Part shown: positions 23,803 to 34,010 of the stretch, in pieces | Position numbering within the stretch: position 1 is the first letter of the stretch | Layout: each line of letters begins with the position of its first letter | DNA from: Agrypnia vestita | Lineage: Eukaryota > Arthropoda > Insecta > Trichoptera > Phryganeidae | NCBI GenBank assembly: GCA_016648135.1 | Contig: JADDOH010023187.1 | Coordinates: 124,001 to 188,000 of the forward strand | DNA length: 64,000 nt | Direction of reading: 5' to 3' | Notes under the pieces: model-generated | Seen by the model: only the letters and a program-made list of their open reading frames with translations | Databases searched by the model: none | What the model was told of the DNA's origin: nothing | Position numbers and translations under genes: made by a program

Positions 23803-24120
23803 GGTATGTTGGAAAAAATCTTGATATATGAAAAATCTTGCGGAGATAATGATAAAAAATATATCGGCCAAACTACGAGAAACTTTAATACACGAATAAA
23901 AGAACATCGTTGGTGTCTAAAAAATAACTTCTCCGAATTCGCCAATTAATTAACACTAATCAATCAATCGATAGTCACAAAACCATTTCATTCGGTTTCT
24001 CATAGAGGATTGTTAATAAATAGTTTGGAAGCCACTAAAATCTAAAAATAAAATTCTAGAAACACACTTATAAATAATATCATATTTCAGTCCACTTCAC
24101 CAATCCTAGAGTTTTTTGCC
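23803..24120 (+). pseudogene. Penelope-like element endonuclease (GIY-YIG) relic
   Basis: Frame from about 23803 to a stop near 23949 encodes ...EKSCGDNDKKYIGQTTRNF, followed by NTRIKEHRW. This is the KxYIGQTxRxFxxRxxEH signature of the GIY-YIG endonuclease at the C-terminus of Penelope-like retroelements. After a frameshift the pattern continues as RGLLINSLEATKI (the conserved LEA-EI helix), then after another frameshift as FQSTSPILEFF, which resembles the PLE C-terminus. It is dead: at least one stop and two frameshifts. No reverse transcriptase remains upstream. PLEs are the family known to carry hammerhead ribozymes, which ties this relic to the motifs at 28.6, 32.1, 33.7-34.0 and 48.8 kb. 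Confidence 0.7.
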
Positions 24121-24468
24121 AAAAAATACCCTTCCCCACAGCGCGCCCCCCTGACCTACCCGATGAGATTGATAAATTTTGTATTCAAGTTAGTCATTAA
24201 CCATACATGATGATAACACGGACTGCTCCTCTCGAAACTATAGTAGTAAGTAGTAATTAATAACTCATATTGTGTGTATTACAATGTTAAAATAAAATAT
24301 ATGTTTAATTATACTCTGACAACACGAAGTATTTGCCAAATCATCAATGATATTAAACTGACTTTTATTTATTTACTTTGATTACTTTGGGAAAAAAACA
24401 CTTTTCAAACACCTAACAACATAACTGTAAATGTTAAATGAAATTTTTTGCTCGTTGACTTCACCTTA

Positions 24469-24550
24469 TTGGTCTAGTTGTTAAGACACTAGGACCTAGT
24501 CACCGAGGGTTTGAGCCTCACCGAGGGGATCGCCAAGTTAGTCCTATTTA
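24469..24550 (+). mobile_element. tRNA-derived SINE, family B, best head
   Basis: TTGGTCTAGTTGTTAAGACA resembles a box A, and CGAGGGTTTGAGCCTC a box B, about 50 bases apart as in tRNA genes. The body lacks acceptor-stem pairing, so it is a SINE head and not a tRNA. It continues into GATCGCCAAGTTAGTCC. Four minus-strand relatives lie in the window. Confidence 0.7.
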
Positions 24551-25366
24551 TATATTGATTTCACACATACTCCCTGCAAGCATCTTTATTTATTTGTAAA
24601 TGTTATATTATTTGTGGTATTTGTGGCGTGAGCTTTGTGGTGGGAATTTTTTATTGAAACTATTTTTTAAAAAAGCACTCTAATAATACTGTATATCTTG
24701 TCAGGACAAGTCTAAAATAACTTCTGGGTCGGTGTTCGTATTTGTGGGTGAAAGAAATAACCAAATGAATCAATAAAATTGAGTTTCGAACTTAGTATGC
24801 AGGGTTGTTCTTTAGATATATTTCTAGTAAGAAAAAATAGATGAGTCAGAAAATAAAACTTTTTTTTTGTAAAAGGACAAATGACATGATTAATGATTTG
24901 AAAAATTTGGCAAGAAACAACGACATAAGTTAACTTGGTTTAAAGTTTTTATGCAAAAAACAAAACTTAAGTGCAAAAATAATATAAAAATAACAATGTC
25001 ATAAACAAACGATATTCCCAAATTTTGATTCGGCTCTCCTGAAAACCTGCATTTTTTCGCCCTCACATATGTTTTATTTTTTAACGTATAGATCTTCAAA
25101 AAAATGATGAAGAGATCAAAATAATTAAAATTTTATAGTCTTGTGTCTAGAAGGTTAGCCCAGTCGAATATTTTTTTGCTGTAATTAAAATGGAAATTTT
25201 TAAAATTCAATATATTTTTTCTTTATTTTTTATATATCTTGTTAACGTTAAATTTACTCGTTTATTTCAATGTAAAAATGTTTAAGCCAAAGATAGCCAA
25301 AGTGTGTAGGCTAGTAATCCGGAATCCGATCGAAGACTAAATAGACAAATAAAAATTAAATAAATA
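24551..25366. other. Intergenic A+T-rich DNA, no gene seen
   Basis: Nothing recognised on either strand. Confidence 0.5.
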
Positions 25367-25600
25367 TTGTTTCTTGTCAAAACGGGCGCGTTTTACTTTT
25401 CTCGCTTTCGAAGAGCAGCTCTCCTCTCTATTACAAAGCAAATATCCAGCATCCACCCGTTATTTATCCAGGAAATGGTGTATCTTCGGTCATTTGCTGG
25501 AACTCTAGTCTGGACTCCTTCAATATCGTCGGGAGCTCTCCCTTTTAAACCGATATAGCGGGACGACTATTTCTGGAACGTCGTTCAGCGTAGAAGAAAT
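25367..25600. promoter_or_regulatory. Moderate-GC island, function unknown
   Basis: Contains GGGCGCG, TTTCTCGCTTTCGAAGAGC and repeated ATATCG/CGATATAGCG-type sites. The 63-codon plus frame has no recognisable domain. Could be a regulatory element or an orphan exon. Confidence 0.25.
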
Positions 25601-26384
25601 CTTTTTTTGTAGAAACTGAACTATTTGAAACGAGAACAACTCTATCGGGAAATCGTTATTTTATTGTTTTAGCTTAACTAGATATTGAATCGAAAAAATT
25701 AATCAGTATTTTTCGTGATATCAAATATTTTTATTTTATGTCGTATTATTTATTTAATTACACATTACATTAAGAAAACTAAAATTATTTATCACTAGGT
25801 TTTATTTAAATAAAAATGAATATGTGAGTATTTTTTATATGCATACTTTTTTATTTATTTCAGGGGGTATCACATTTTGACTTTTGAAATATGTAATCTT
25901 ATTTAATATCACTTGCTATGTAATGTTGTACATATTTAGAGAGTGATAATTTAATGGAAATTTTTATATTAACAGCTTCTGGTCAAGCAAGGAATGAATT
26001 GCTATATCTAAACAAACCAGGTTATGTTTTTATTTAATATTCTTATTTGTAGTGATTTTACCTGATCTACGTATTTTTTAAAAGAATTACCACAAACCAG
26101 GATTCAAATAAAATATTTCTTCAAATTAAAACTATGACCTAAATATCCAGCAATATAAATAAATTGCGATTGTATTCTTGATGAAATAATCCTGAAATAA
26201 GATTGTAGTTATTCGTATATCGTTTTTCACAAGATTTAGGATATGAATGAGACTTCTCGGTACATACTCGTAAATGTATGGCGCACTATTTTTTGTCTAC
26301 CCTCATGGAGAAATGTGTATTCATATGTTGTAGGGATTATATTGTGTAATTATGTTTTAGTGTAATTAGTGACCCGTGGTGCAT
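25601..26384. other. Intergenic A+T-rich DNA, no gene seen
   Basis: Nothing recognised. Confidence 0.5.
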
Positions 26385-26600
26385 ATGCAGCCTCGTGAAG
26401 CAGACACCGGACCACCGGGAGCACCCACTAAAATAATGTCCCATTCTAAACGATAATCGGGAAGATCTGATAAGGGGGACAGGTGGAGTTTCCTTCAGAA
26501 ATTCTGATCTTCTCAGGAATGATTCTTTTATACCGGTGTGGGTATCCCGCTGGGAAATACTTAGGGGGTCTCCCCGCGGGGTATGACTATTGTATGCTGG
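26385..26600 (-). repeat. GC-richer, probably transposon-derived fragment
   Basis: On the minus strand one frame stays open over about 40 codons and contains LVGAPGGPVSASRGCICTTGH, an unusually ordered stretch for this window. It then breaks at a stop near 26495. It resembles the degraded coding end of an insect retroelement, but I cannot name the family. Confidence 0.3.
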
Positions 26601-26865
26601 TCTTTTTTTATCAGTAATTTTCGTCTATAATCCAGTTGACGAGATTTTTTAAATCCTTTCCTGTAACGTCACAAGCTTGTGATATTTACCGTTTTATTAT
26701 TATTTATGTATGCCGGCAGTGGTTTTCCGGGCTAGTGAGTCCTTTATTTGTGTTGTTCAAATATATTTTCATTTTTTCCTCAGGGGAATGACTACTGCAC
26801 TTTGTTTAACTGTCTTTATGGTATTTCCTCAATTATATGTATGTCATTGTATCATATCTCATTCT

Positions 26866-28105
26866 ATTATTTATTTATTTATTTATTTATTTGTTTACGC
26901 CCATTAGGCTTTTACATAAAGAGTATAAAATAAATTTCAAAAAGCACATACATTAAAAGTTTCAGGAATAGCACCAAATCATGAGTATAAAAATTAAAAA
27001 TGTAGAGTAGGTAACGAGCAGCAATGCGTATAGGCTTTTACATAAAAAAATATATCATAAAATTAAAAAGAACATACATTAAACAATATAAATTACAAGT
27101 AGCAAATTATTAAAAGTACCAGGAATAGCACCAAAACATGAGTACAAAAATTAAAAATATAAAGTACAAAGCGGCAATGTGTACGAAAAATATATATTAC
27201 CCACCATTACATATTAACAGCTGAAGTCAGTAACGAAGCAGTATTGCCTCTTTAAGTGTGAACTTTACTTTCTCCAGACTGTCGACGAAAATGTCAATCA
27301 TGCAACCATATTCATTACAAGTTCCCAATATTCTGTGAATCACAGAATTTGATTGATAGTTAGTATTGCAATTGTTGCGATGGAATGTGACAATTTGTCG
27401 AGTTCTATGTGTGGAAGGGATATTATAATCGATACATGCTACAAGGTCAGGGCTGTCCAACATATTGTTTACAATTTTGTAAAGAAGAACTATATCATAA
27501 ATTTTTCTTCTATCATATAATGTGAGTAAATTTAGTCTCTTCAATATGTAATTGTATTCTATGTTTTGTATTGGTATGCTTAACTTGTAGTTAATGTATT
27601 TGAGAAATTTGCGTTGGACACGCTCAATACTGTCTATATGCCCATTATAATATGGAGACCAAACTGATGAGCAATATTCTAATTGGCTCCGGACAAGAGA
27701 CATGTATAACATTTTAATACTTTCAATTGATTGAAATGGGCGTGATGTCCTTAAAATAAATCCCAGCAATTTTAGAGACTTACAAGTTATCGCATTAATA
27801 TGATTAGTAAAAGTAAGTTTCGAGTCGAATAATACCCCTAAGTCTCGAATACAGTCAACATTTTCTAGTTTGGTGTTACATAGAGAGTATTCAAAATTTA
27901 TTTTTGATTTTAATCTAGTAAATGATATAATTTTGCATTTATTTAAATTTAAGTACAATTTATTCGTTTCACACCATACTGAAAGAGAATTTAGGTTTTG
28001 CTGTAATATGTTGCAGTCATAAATGTTGGTTACTGATTTAAAGATTTTTAGATCGTCTGCAAACAGCAAATATTCAATGTCATTAAATATTGAATTATAT
28101 TGTGA
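26866..28105 (-). mobile_element. 5'-truncated LINE (Jockey/CR1-like) with short-repeat tail
   Basis: A 3' fragment of a non-LTR retrotransposon: the last half of the RT domain and its C-terminus (27227-28105), a 3' UTR of about 330 bp, and a (TAAA)n tail (26866-26893 on the minus strand). The 3' UTR contains an imperfect tandem duplication (26907-27030 and 27031-27190). 5' truncation is typical of LINE insertion. A different repeat abuts it at 28.1-28.3 kb. Confidence 0.8.
26905..27190. repeat. Imperfect tandem duplication in the LINE 3' UTR
   Basis: Units start TAGGCTTTTACATAAA at 26907 and 27031. Both contain ACATACATTAAA, CAGGAATAGCACCAAA and CATGAGTA(T/C)AAAAATTAAAA. The second unit is longer by an A+T-rich insertion. 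Confidence 0.75.
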
Positions 28106-28195
28106 TGACAGTGAAGCGGTTTTGGATGAACGCCTCCCCACCCCGCTTGCACTCATATGAGATTGAGTAGCGCGGGAGAATGAAAACTTTAGCAT
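27227..28195 (-). pseudogene. LINE reverse transcriptase, C-terminal half
   Basis: 322-codon open frame, the longest in the window. Residues 41-50 hold LLFADDLK, the RT catalytic motif (F/YADD) of LINEs. Next come the LYLNLNKCK block (about 81-89), RDLGVLFDSKLTF (about 117-129, motif after the palm) and a C-terminal thumb-like region with SQLEYCSSVWSPY (about 169-181). The fingers and the first catalytic Asp (motif A) are missing, so it cannot polymerise. Residues 1 to about 30 are not RT. They come from the adjoining interspersed repeat at 28.09-28.3 kb, so the ATG is accidental. Clade Jockey or CR1 is my best reading from motif spacing. Confidence 0.8.
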
Positions 28196-28295
28196 GAAAA
28201 AATGCAGAATTGGCTGACGAAAGTTTAGGGCTGATATGGAAGCAATTGTTCATAAAACGGCCTTGGGTGTGGTGGGTCCCTCTTTAGTATTTTTA
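28090..28295 (-). repeat. Interspersed repeat shared with 50.0 kb, copy 1
   Basis: Shares ordered blocks with 50000-50200: GACAGTGAA..GGTTTTG, CACCCCGCTTGCACTCAT, CTTTAGCAT(G/T)AAAA, CATAAAACGGCC(T/G)TGGGTG and GTGGTGGGTCCC. On the minus strand both may be degraded coding sequence of a LINE. Family not named. Confidence 0.65.
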
Positions 28296-28553
28296 TTAGT
28301 ATAATGTTTTCTGTGCACTACTGAGAAGTAATATTTTGTAATTACGTGTTGTGTTCACTACTGACAAATTATTTTATGTACATAAGTACGTCTTTTATAC
28401 TCGATAAACATATTATACATCATATTTACATCTTTATATTTTTTTCTTACATTTTATTTACTCCAGAAAGTTATAAATAAGGTGCTGTGGTTTGTGTCAC
28501 TTCTGCTTACGTCATTGGACACACGGCAAAATAAATATTAATAAAAAGAAAAC

Positions 28554-28695
28554 GCTTTATAGAGTAATCAACATTTTTCTGGGCTAATGGTCCCTTCATC
28601 ATTCATTTAAATTTATTTGTATCCTGATGAAGGGACCAATGGCCCTGACACAACAACAACACAACACAACAATATGTTGATGATTCTATAAAAGG
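28554..28695. mobile_element. Inverted pair of hammerhead-like Penelope terminal segments
   Basis: The plus-strand right arm has CCTGATGAAGGGACCAATGG followed by CCCTGACA: CUGAUGA core, stem II GGGACC/GGCCCT, and GACA where GAAA is expected. The minus-strand left arm has TGATGAAGGGACCATTAGCC followed by CAGAAA, with the GAAA box kept. Arms continue outward as TTTATAGA(G/A)T.ATCAACAT. Each core has at least one disabling change. Confidence 0.5.
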
Positions 28696-28699
28696 TGGC

Positions 28700-29530
28700 T
28701 TTATATATTTTTTTACAATGATGAAATAAACATTTTTTTTATTGTTGAAGAAGGTTTAAAGAACAACTATTATTATTATTATTATACATCATCATCCTCA
28801 CCCCCTTGTCTAAATTTATATGTATAATAATTATAGGGTTGTAATTATTATATAAATAAAATTTTACCAAAATACATTTATTATCGAACGCTCTCTTTTC
28901 GGAAACTTATAGTTAAGGTGCAGTTTAATAGATCATTTCAAAGATACATTTAGCTATTTCTGTCTACCAAGTCACGAAAGCACGTGCGTCTAGTGCTCCT
29001 TAAAATACGCATCCTGACGACGCACACTACAAATAAAAGTAGAAGACTCACTGTGCCTTATTTATATTCCGGGAGACTGGATGACTGATTCGCCACGGAC
29101 AAGACGACCGATGTAACAGAAGAACAAGGTATCTTTTCAAATTTTATTTTACACGAGCTGTAATGTTTTGATTCTTTAAGTGGGTGCACGTGATAACACA
29201 AAGGATTTCAACCCTAGGACATATTATGAAAACAACACACAATTTACAAATATTAAGTGACCTGACGACAGGACATTTTAATCATTTTGTTGAATGAATG
29301 CTGGCAACATCCCGAAATACAATAAAACGTCCGCCTTCCAATGCAATCGAGGTTGATATAAGTAAAAATAGTCAAATTAATATTTGGAGTAGTTATAATC
29401 AACTAAATTTTGTCACAAGAGGAAATTGATATCAATGTTGTCTGGTAAATAAAAGTTCAGGGAAAAGAAGTACTATGTTGCATTTAACACCTTTGTCAGA
29501 AAACTAAATTAAAACTTTGTACGCCAGTTA
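28700..29530. other. Intergenic DNA, no gene seen
   Basis: A moderate-GC patch at about 28980-29110 has no recognised function. Confidence 0.45.
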
Positions 29531-29532
29531 AT

Positions 29533-30575
29533 TTCTTCTTCTTCTTCTTTTATTAGATCCTTCATCTGTATTGACAGCTCAGTCCTGATCATGTGATGAG
29601 GACGTCGAGCTCTCCCTGGCGTTCGGCCCCATGGCAACCCCCTTTGGATTCCCGCGAGTCACGGCCCTGGGAAGTTTTGTATGGTCCATTCTCTCGACAT
29701 GGTCCCTCCAGAAACGCCTTTTCTGCCTGCTCCATCGTACAACGTCTTGTGTGTCGCAGGTTCTGCAGATTTCTGCATTGGGTACTCTGTCTCTGAAGGT
29801 CTTGCCCTCAACGGGTCTAAGGGTCTTTATCTCGGTAGTTCTGAGAAAGTTATGGTGCGGCGGTATTAATATGTACTTTACCACATCATCTTCAACACCA
29901 GGGTCTCTGGCATGGTATATTAAATCATTGAAATATTAGCTAGCTAACAGCTTCCTTATCCCTTGCCTCGAAGTACTCGATTTGTACTTACCCTCGTCCG
30001 CTCCCCACAGGTATCACTCCCGAGATCACTACGCTAGGCGACGGGTGCCAAATAAAAGAGTTATTATGTTAAGTCATATATTCAGTATTTACACATAAAC
30101 GTTAATGGATTGAGTTTAGATATAGTTTGTATTGCGTCGCGGACTAAGTGAAATATTTTACGTGCATTAGTAAGTTGCATGAAACACGCACTCCCGTGAA
30201 TGTAATGGGTAGCGCTGGTCTGGCGGCGGCAGAGCGAATGACGTCTCCCCTGGCGACTCCTTGTCTTTCGCTTCTATGGGTAGGCCGTCGGTTTCTTGAC
30301 TCTTCTCCGTCGCGCCTCTCCTACTGGCCCTAACATGTCGCTAGTGTTTGGTTTCGCGCGTAGGTTCGCCACAAAGTGTTTAGTTTTAACCGTGTGTGCT
30401 CTTGCTTCGATACCGTATGTCATGATGGGTCTTACACATGTTTTATATATTCTGACTTTGCTTTCCATTAGCATATGCTTATTGGCCAAAACAGTGTCTC
30501 TTACGCATCTGGAGATAACTGTTGCTTTGTTTTTCTTCTCTGTCATCAGTAATGCTTTACTTATCTTTATTTAAG
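29533..30575 (-). pseudogene. RTE-like LINE C-terminal fragment, split by an insertion
   Basis: Upstream part (30374 to about 30575): KNKATVISRCVRDT, ESKVRIYKTCVRPIMTYG (the KxRIYKT-RP-MTYG block after the RT palm) and ARAHTVKTKH. Downstream part (29579 to about 29852): FLRTTEIKTLR, RDRVPNAEICRTCDTQDVV and RDHVERMDHTKLPRA, the usual order in RTE-like insect elements. The two halves join cleanly if 29853-30373 is removed. The 3' end after the stop is a short (AAG)n tail (29533-29549), as RTE elements often have. The element is 5'-truncated, and the RT catalytic core is absent. Confidence 0.75.
29853..30373 (+). mobile_element. LTR-like insertion inside the RTE fragment
   Basis: About 521 bp. 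On the plus strand it starts TGGTGCGG and ends CGCCACA (TG...CA, with GGTGCGGCGG and CGCC-type inverted ends). It is flanked by AAGT on the right and AAGT two bases outside the left end. It is GC-richer than its surroundings and has an AATAAA (about 30050). It encodes nothing. Best reading is a solo LTR. The exact left boundary is uncertain by 2 bases. Confidence 0.55.
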
Positions 30576-31359
30576 TATTACTAGATGTTTTCAAAAGAGG
30601 GAATAAGTAAAAAATCAACCCTAATTTAAAATCCTTAAAATTAACTATAAATATACATCCACTTTTTATTTTTTTCTATGAATTGAAAGTTTTTTTAAAA
30701 AACATCACGATAGGGATATTTGAAACAAAAATAAGGGGTGTGTATTATTTATAAAAAAGGGCTCTTAGCATTTTTTTTGTTTGCGATTATTTTACACTAT
30801 CATTGGTTTCAAGGTTTATTTTATAGTCAATTGCATCAAAACCTTGATTGATCGATTATTTTCAGCATGTTTTTCATTAATATTGTAAAACTTTGTTATT
30901 ATTTACACGACATATTTACAAATAATTCGACCGTTTGTAACTCATAAATATCTTATAAAAGTTTAACAGAATATGTATTTTAAAATTTCTATAACTTTTA
31001 GTATAAACCAACATCTACATACACTAAGTATGAAACGTTTGCCTTAGTACGAGCATAGCTTAGTGAGACAGATATAATTGAACTGCGTGTAATATATATA
31101 AGAACTATAACTGTTTGTACACAAAAGGCTGGCTTCACACCATCTTTTCCTGGAACCTTCAAATGTTTTAAGCAATTTAAACATTTATAATTACCAAACG
31201 TGCTATTTTTAATTCAAATGTTACGTATTTTATATATATTGGCGTATGTAAAAATGATTTTTAAGCCGCATCTCCATTTTCTCCCAAAGAAATATAATCT
31301 TCGAATGCCATACCGAACGATGCATTTAAATAATTATGTACCCCTAGATTCCTAATTAT
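30576..31359. other. Intergenic A+T-rich DNA, no gene seen
   Basis: Nothing recognised. Confidence 0.5.
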
Positions 31360-31750
31360 TTCATTCTTCAGCCACGTTCAGTGCTGTTGGTAGGCCGCGT
31401 TACCGTCAAAGAAACGGCGGCGTTCAATAAAAAGGCTAAACTCGGAGCATGTGTGCGATACTGTGCAGCGCCACTCCGCGCGCACAGAATCGATGTTGAA
31501 CCAATTACCAACCGGACATGGGGTTCATTAAAGAGCCAATTTAAATGACCCGCTATTAGCAGGGCGGAGCAACGGGATCAGTGCAGTGTTTGTGTTTTCC
31601 AGTTTAGGAATTAACGGTGGATTCACCGTGCAGCAATAATTATGGCCGCTGAGCTCCCAGAAGGCAGGCTTCACGCCGAGGAATATTTATTAATGGGAGC
31701 ATGTGTCGGTAACCCTAAGCCGTCCAAATATTCAATTATCGAGCATGCTT
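31360..31750. promoter_or_regulatory. Long moderate-GC island, candidate conserved non-coding element
   Basis: About 390 bases of balanced composition in an A+T-rich desert, with GGCCGCGTTACCG, AGCGCCACTCCGCGCGC, GATCAGTGCAGTG and AATAATTATGGCCGC (homeodomain-type core). All frames are interrupted. Length and sharp edges make this the strongest regulatory-element candidate in the window, but no conservation data are available here. Confidence 0.35.
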
Positions 31751-32121
31751 TTACTATCCAGAAATGGTTTATTAATATTTGCATAGCACGAAACTAACTT
31801 TAGAGTACGAAGTGTTAATATTTCAAGAACATTTTGAAGTGACACGATTACGTAATATACCTTTTGTAATCAAGAAATTTTATTTTAAATTAAAAAACTA
31901 GAGATAATGTATAATTAACAAGAAAACACTGTACTAACCAGTTATTTGTTTAATTATAAACATTTTTTAAGGTCAATGGTCTATTATTCATCAGTATTCA
32001 ACTAAACATTTACCAAAAATTAAAAATCGAATTCAGACATTAATAAAATCAAAATATAAATATATCGGAGATGAAAAAATAATTAAGAAATAATTTTAAA
32101 ACAAATTAAAAAGATAACTAT
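31751..32121. other. Intergenic A+T-rich DNA, no gene seen
   Basis: AAAATTAAAAATCGAA (about 32014) resembles the segment beside the hammerhead-like cores at 33.8-34.0 and 48.8 kb. Confidence 0.4.
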
Positions 32122-32148
32122 TTGATGAAGGGACCATTGGCCTCGAAA
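32122..32148 (+). ncRNA. Degenerate hammerhead-ribozyme-like core
   Basis: TTGATGA, then AGGGACCATTGGCCTC (stem II GG.CC/GG.CC with loop ATT), then GAAA. It differs from CUGAUGA at the first base. It sits at the end of an A+T-rich tract like the other PLE-type copies. Probably inactive. Confidence 0.4.
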
Positions 32149-32618
32149 GGTGTTGATAATTCAACAAATTTGCGATTTGTATAAAGTGTTTTCTTGCTAA
32201 TTGTATGAATAATGTTCATTTTGTAGTTATATAAGAAGTTAAGAATAGTGTTTTTATGAATTTTTATATTGAAAAAATTATGAATAATGATTTTTATGAT
32301 AAAATTAATTATAAATAATGATCACTACAAAATTTAGAGTATCGCAATTATAAATAATGTAATTTCAAACAAATATTCACAAGTATTTTGCATGTTTTGG
32401 CCGTTTCGCCATTTTAAACAACTTTGTATTAATATAGGGGCGCTTTTGAAAAGCGCATGTAGGATAAGAAAAGATAGCTTTTGAGTACCATATATCCATA
32501 TCATTAAGTGACATGTTGAGTAGTATTATAGTATTTACACAGTTATGCTATTTTAATTAAACACATGCATAAACTGAATTCAACAGTAGTGGTGCCAGGA
32601 ATACTATTTCACATTTCA

Positions 32619-32733
32619 GGAATTAGATTTTTCTGTATGTCTTTCTAATTGATTCATTAATTTGGTTTTACATTTCACAGAACTTTGTTCTGAAAAATTT
32701 CAACTTGAATAAGAATGTGTTCTTGAATATAAT
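32619..32733 (+). mobile_element. SINE family A, 3' part
   Basis: GATTTTTCTGTATGTC, TTTCTAATTGATTCATTAAT, TTTCACAGAACTTTGTTCTG and AAGAATGTGTTCTTGAATAT in order. The same order occurs at 45.0-45.13 kb (plus), and 13.37-13.48 kb reads the same blocks on the minus strand. No tRNA head is kept here. Confidence 0.7.
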
Positions 32734-32934
32734 ATACGTATGTTGGTTGTATCAAATGTGTCCAAAAATAAAATAAATTAAACGGTTAATTCTGGCGTCC
32801 ATCTAGCGGTAGTATTCCAAAGTAATTTGTAACTTCCTTATCAAAAAAGTGGATTGCTCTTAAAATGTACAATTAAAGGTTAATTCATTAATAATATGAG
32901 ACTTACATTCGATATATTCACGGAAATATACAAG

Positions 32935-33055
32935 GCTTCTATAGCAATTGGATAAAGCGACGGCCCCGGAATGGAGGAAATCCGTGGTTCAAATCCCGGT
33001 AGTAGCCCAATATTTTTTCGTGGATTAGATTTTTCTGTCTGTTTTCAATGATTGA
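32935..33055 (+). mobile_element. SINE family A with tRNA-like head
   Basis: Head: ATAGCAATTGGATAAAGCG (32941-32959, box A) and GTGGTTCAAATCCCGG (32984-32999, box B), about 43 bases apart. Then AGTAGCCCAATATTTTTTCG and GATTTTTCTGTCTG, the family tail. The head resembles an arginine-type tRNA, but the acceptor and anticodon stems do not pair well. It is a SINE promoter and not a tRNA gene. Confidence 0.7.
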
Positions 33056-33770
33056 AGTAGTGGAATTTCAAAATGGCATAATCTTAAATATTTCACGAGG
33101 CACCCTGGTTTTTAAAATCTACCGCGGAGACAAAATATTCGTATATTGTATTAGATACCCAATAGATAGCGCGGCGTGCTTAATTGGAAGGAAAGAAGAT
33201 ACGAAATGGGAGAACCCTATCAATATAAATACGCCTACACTGGCGAAAGATATCAAGTAAGTGAATGAGACGATGCGTTTAAAGATGGACAAACGTCAGT
33301 CCATTATGAGCAACGCTACGCCGCCACTGATGAAAATATACGCATCCCTTATACATTCAGACCCTCCTCCCTGGAAGAATGAAAATTTGTTAAGATAACA
33401 AGCAATAGAAGCAGTTTTCTTGCTGAAGATTATGCAGCAAAAGTTAACATTAATTTTGTTTTAGAAATAAAAACAGATTTGTTACATTTATATTTTATTA
33501 AGCTTTCATAAAATATGTAACAAATATACAAATTCATCGTTCTCATAGCCAACTGTATGTCCTGGGCATTGTTAAGTATGGTAGAATAGATATAAATAAT
33601 TGAAAAAAATATATTAATCAATTGGTAAAGACACAAAAAAATCGAATCAACGAAATAATATTTTAGCTTCTTCTTCAAATATAGCAAAATTATTTTTTGG
33701 TGACATAATTATAATTTATATAAAAAAAAATTTGTAAACACCACTTTTTTATTGAAATAAATTCAATATG

Positions 33771-33797
33771 TTTCGAAGCCAAAGGCTTCTTCGTCAG
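33771..33797 (-). ncRNA. Hammerhead ribozyme core motif, left arm
   Basis: On the minus strand: CTGACGA (33791-33797), stem II GAAGCC/GGCTTC with loop TTT, then GAAA (33771-33774). Mirror of the right-arm core; both cores are intact. Confidence 0.6.
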
Positions 33798-33983
33798 GAT
33801 AACAAAATTAAAATTTAAAAATCGAAGTATAGATAATCAAAATATTTTAAAAAATATATATGGAAAATGAATAATGAAAATTGAGGTACTATAAATATTA
33901 CTACACATATTATTCATTTCCCATATATATTTTTAATATTTTGATTATCTATACTTCGATTTTTAAATTTTATTTTTGTTATC

Positions 33984-34010
33984 CTGACGAAGAAGCCATT
34001 GGCTTCGAAA
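33984..34010 (+). ncRNA. Hammerhead ribozyme core motif, right arm
   Basis: CTGACGA (33984-33990, fits CUGANGA), stem II GAAGCC/GGCTTC with loop ATT (33992-34006, perfect 6-bp stem), then GAAA (34007-34010). This is every conserved base of the catalytic core's two inner strands. The cleavage-site strand (NUH with stem III/I partners) is not evident in the monomer, so activity would need a partner repeat or dimeric transcript. Confidence 0.6.

Noticed and set aside
26866..26893. Independent (TTTA)n microsatellite
   Set aside because: It is exactly at the 3' end of the minus-strand LINE and is best explained as the element's tail.
29533..29549. Independent (TTC)n microsatellite
   Set aside because: It lies at the 3' end of the RTE-like fragment and fits its short-repeat tail.
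32941..32999. Functional tRNA-Arg-like gene
   Set aside because: The promoter boxes are present, but the stems are disrupted and the family tail follows directly.
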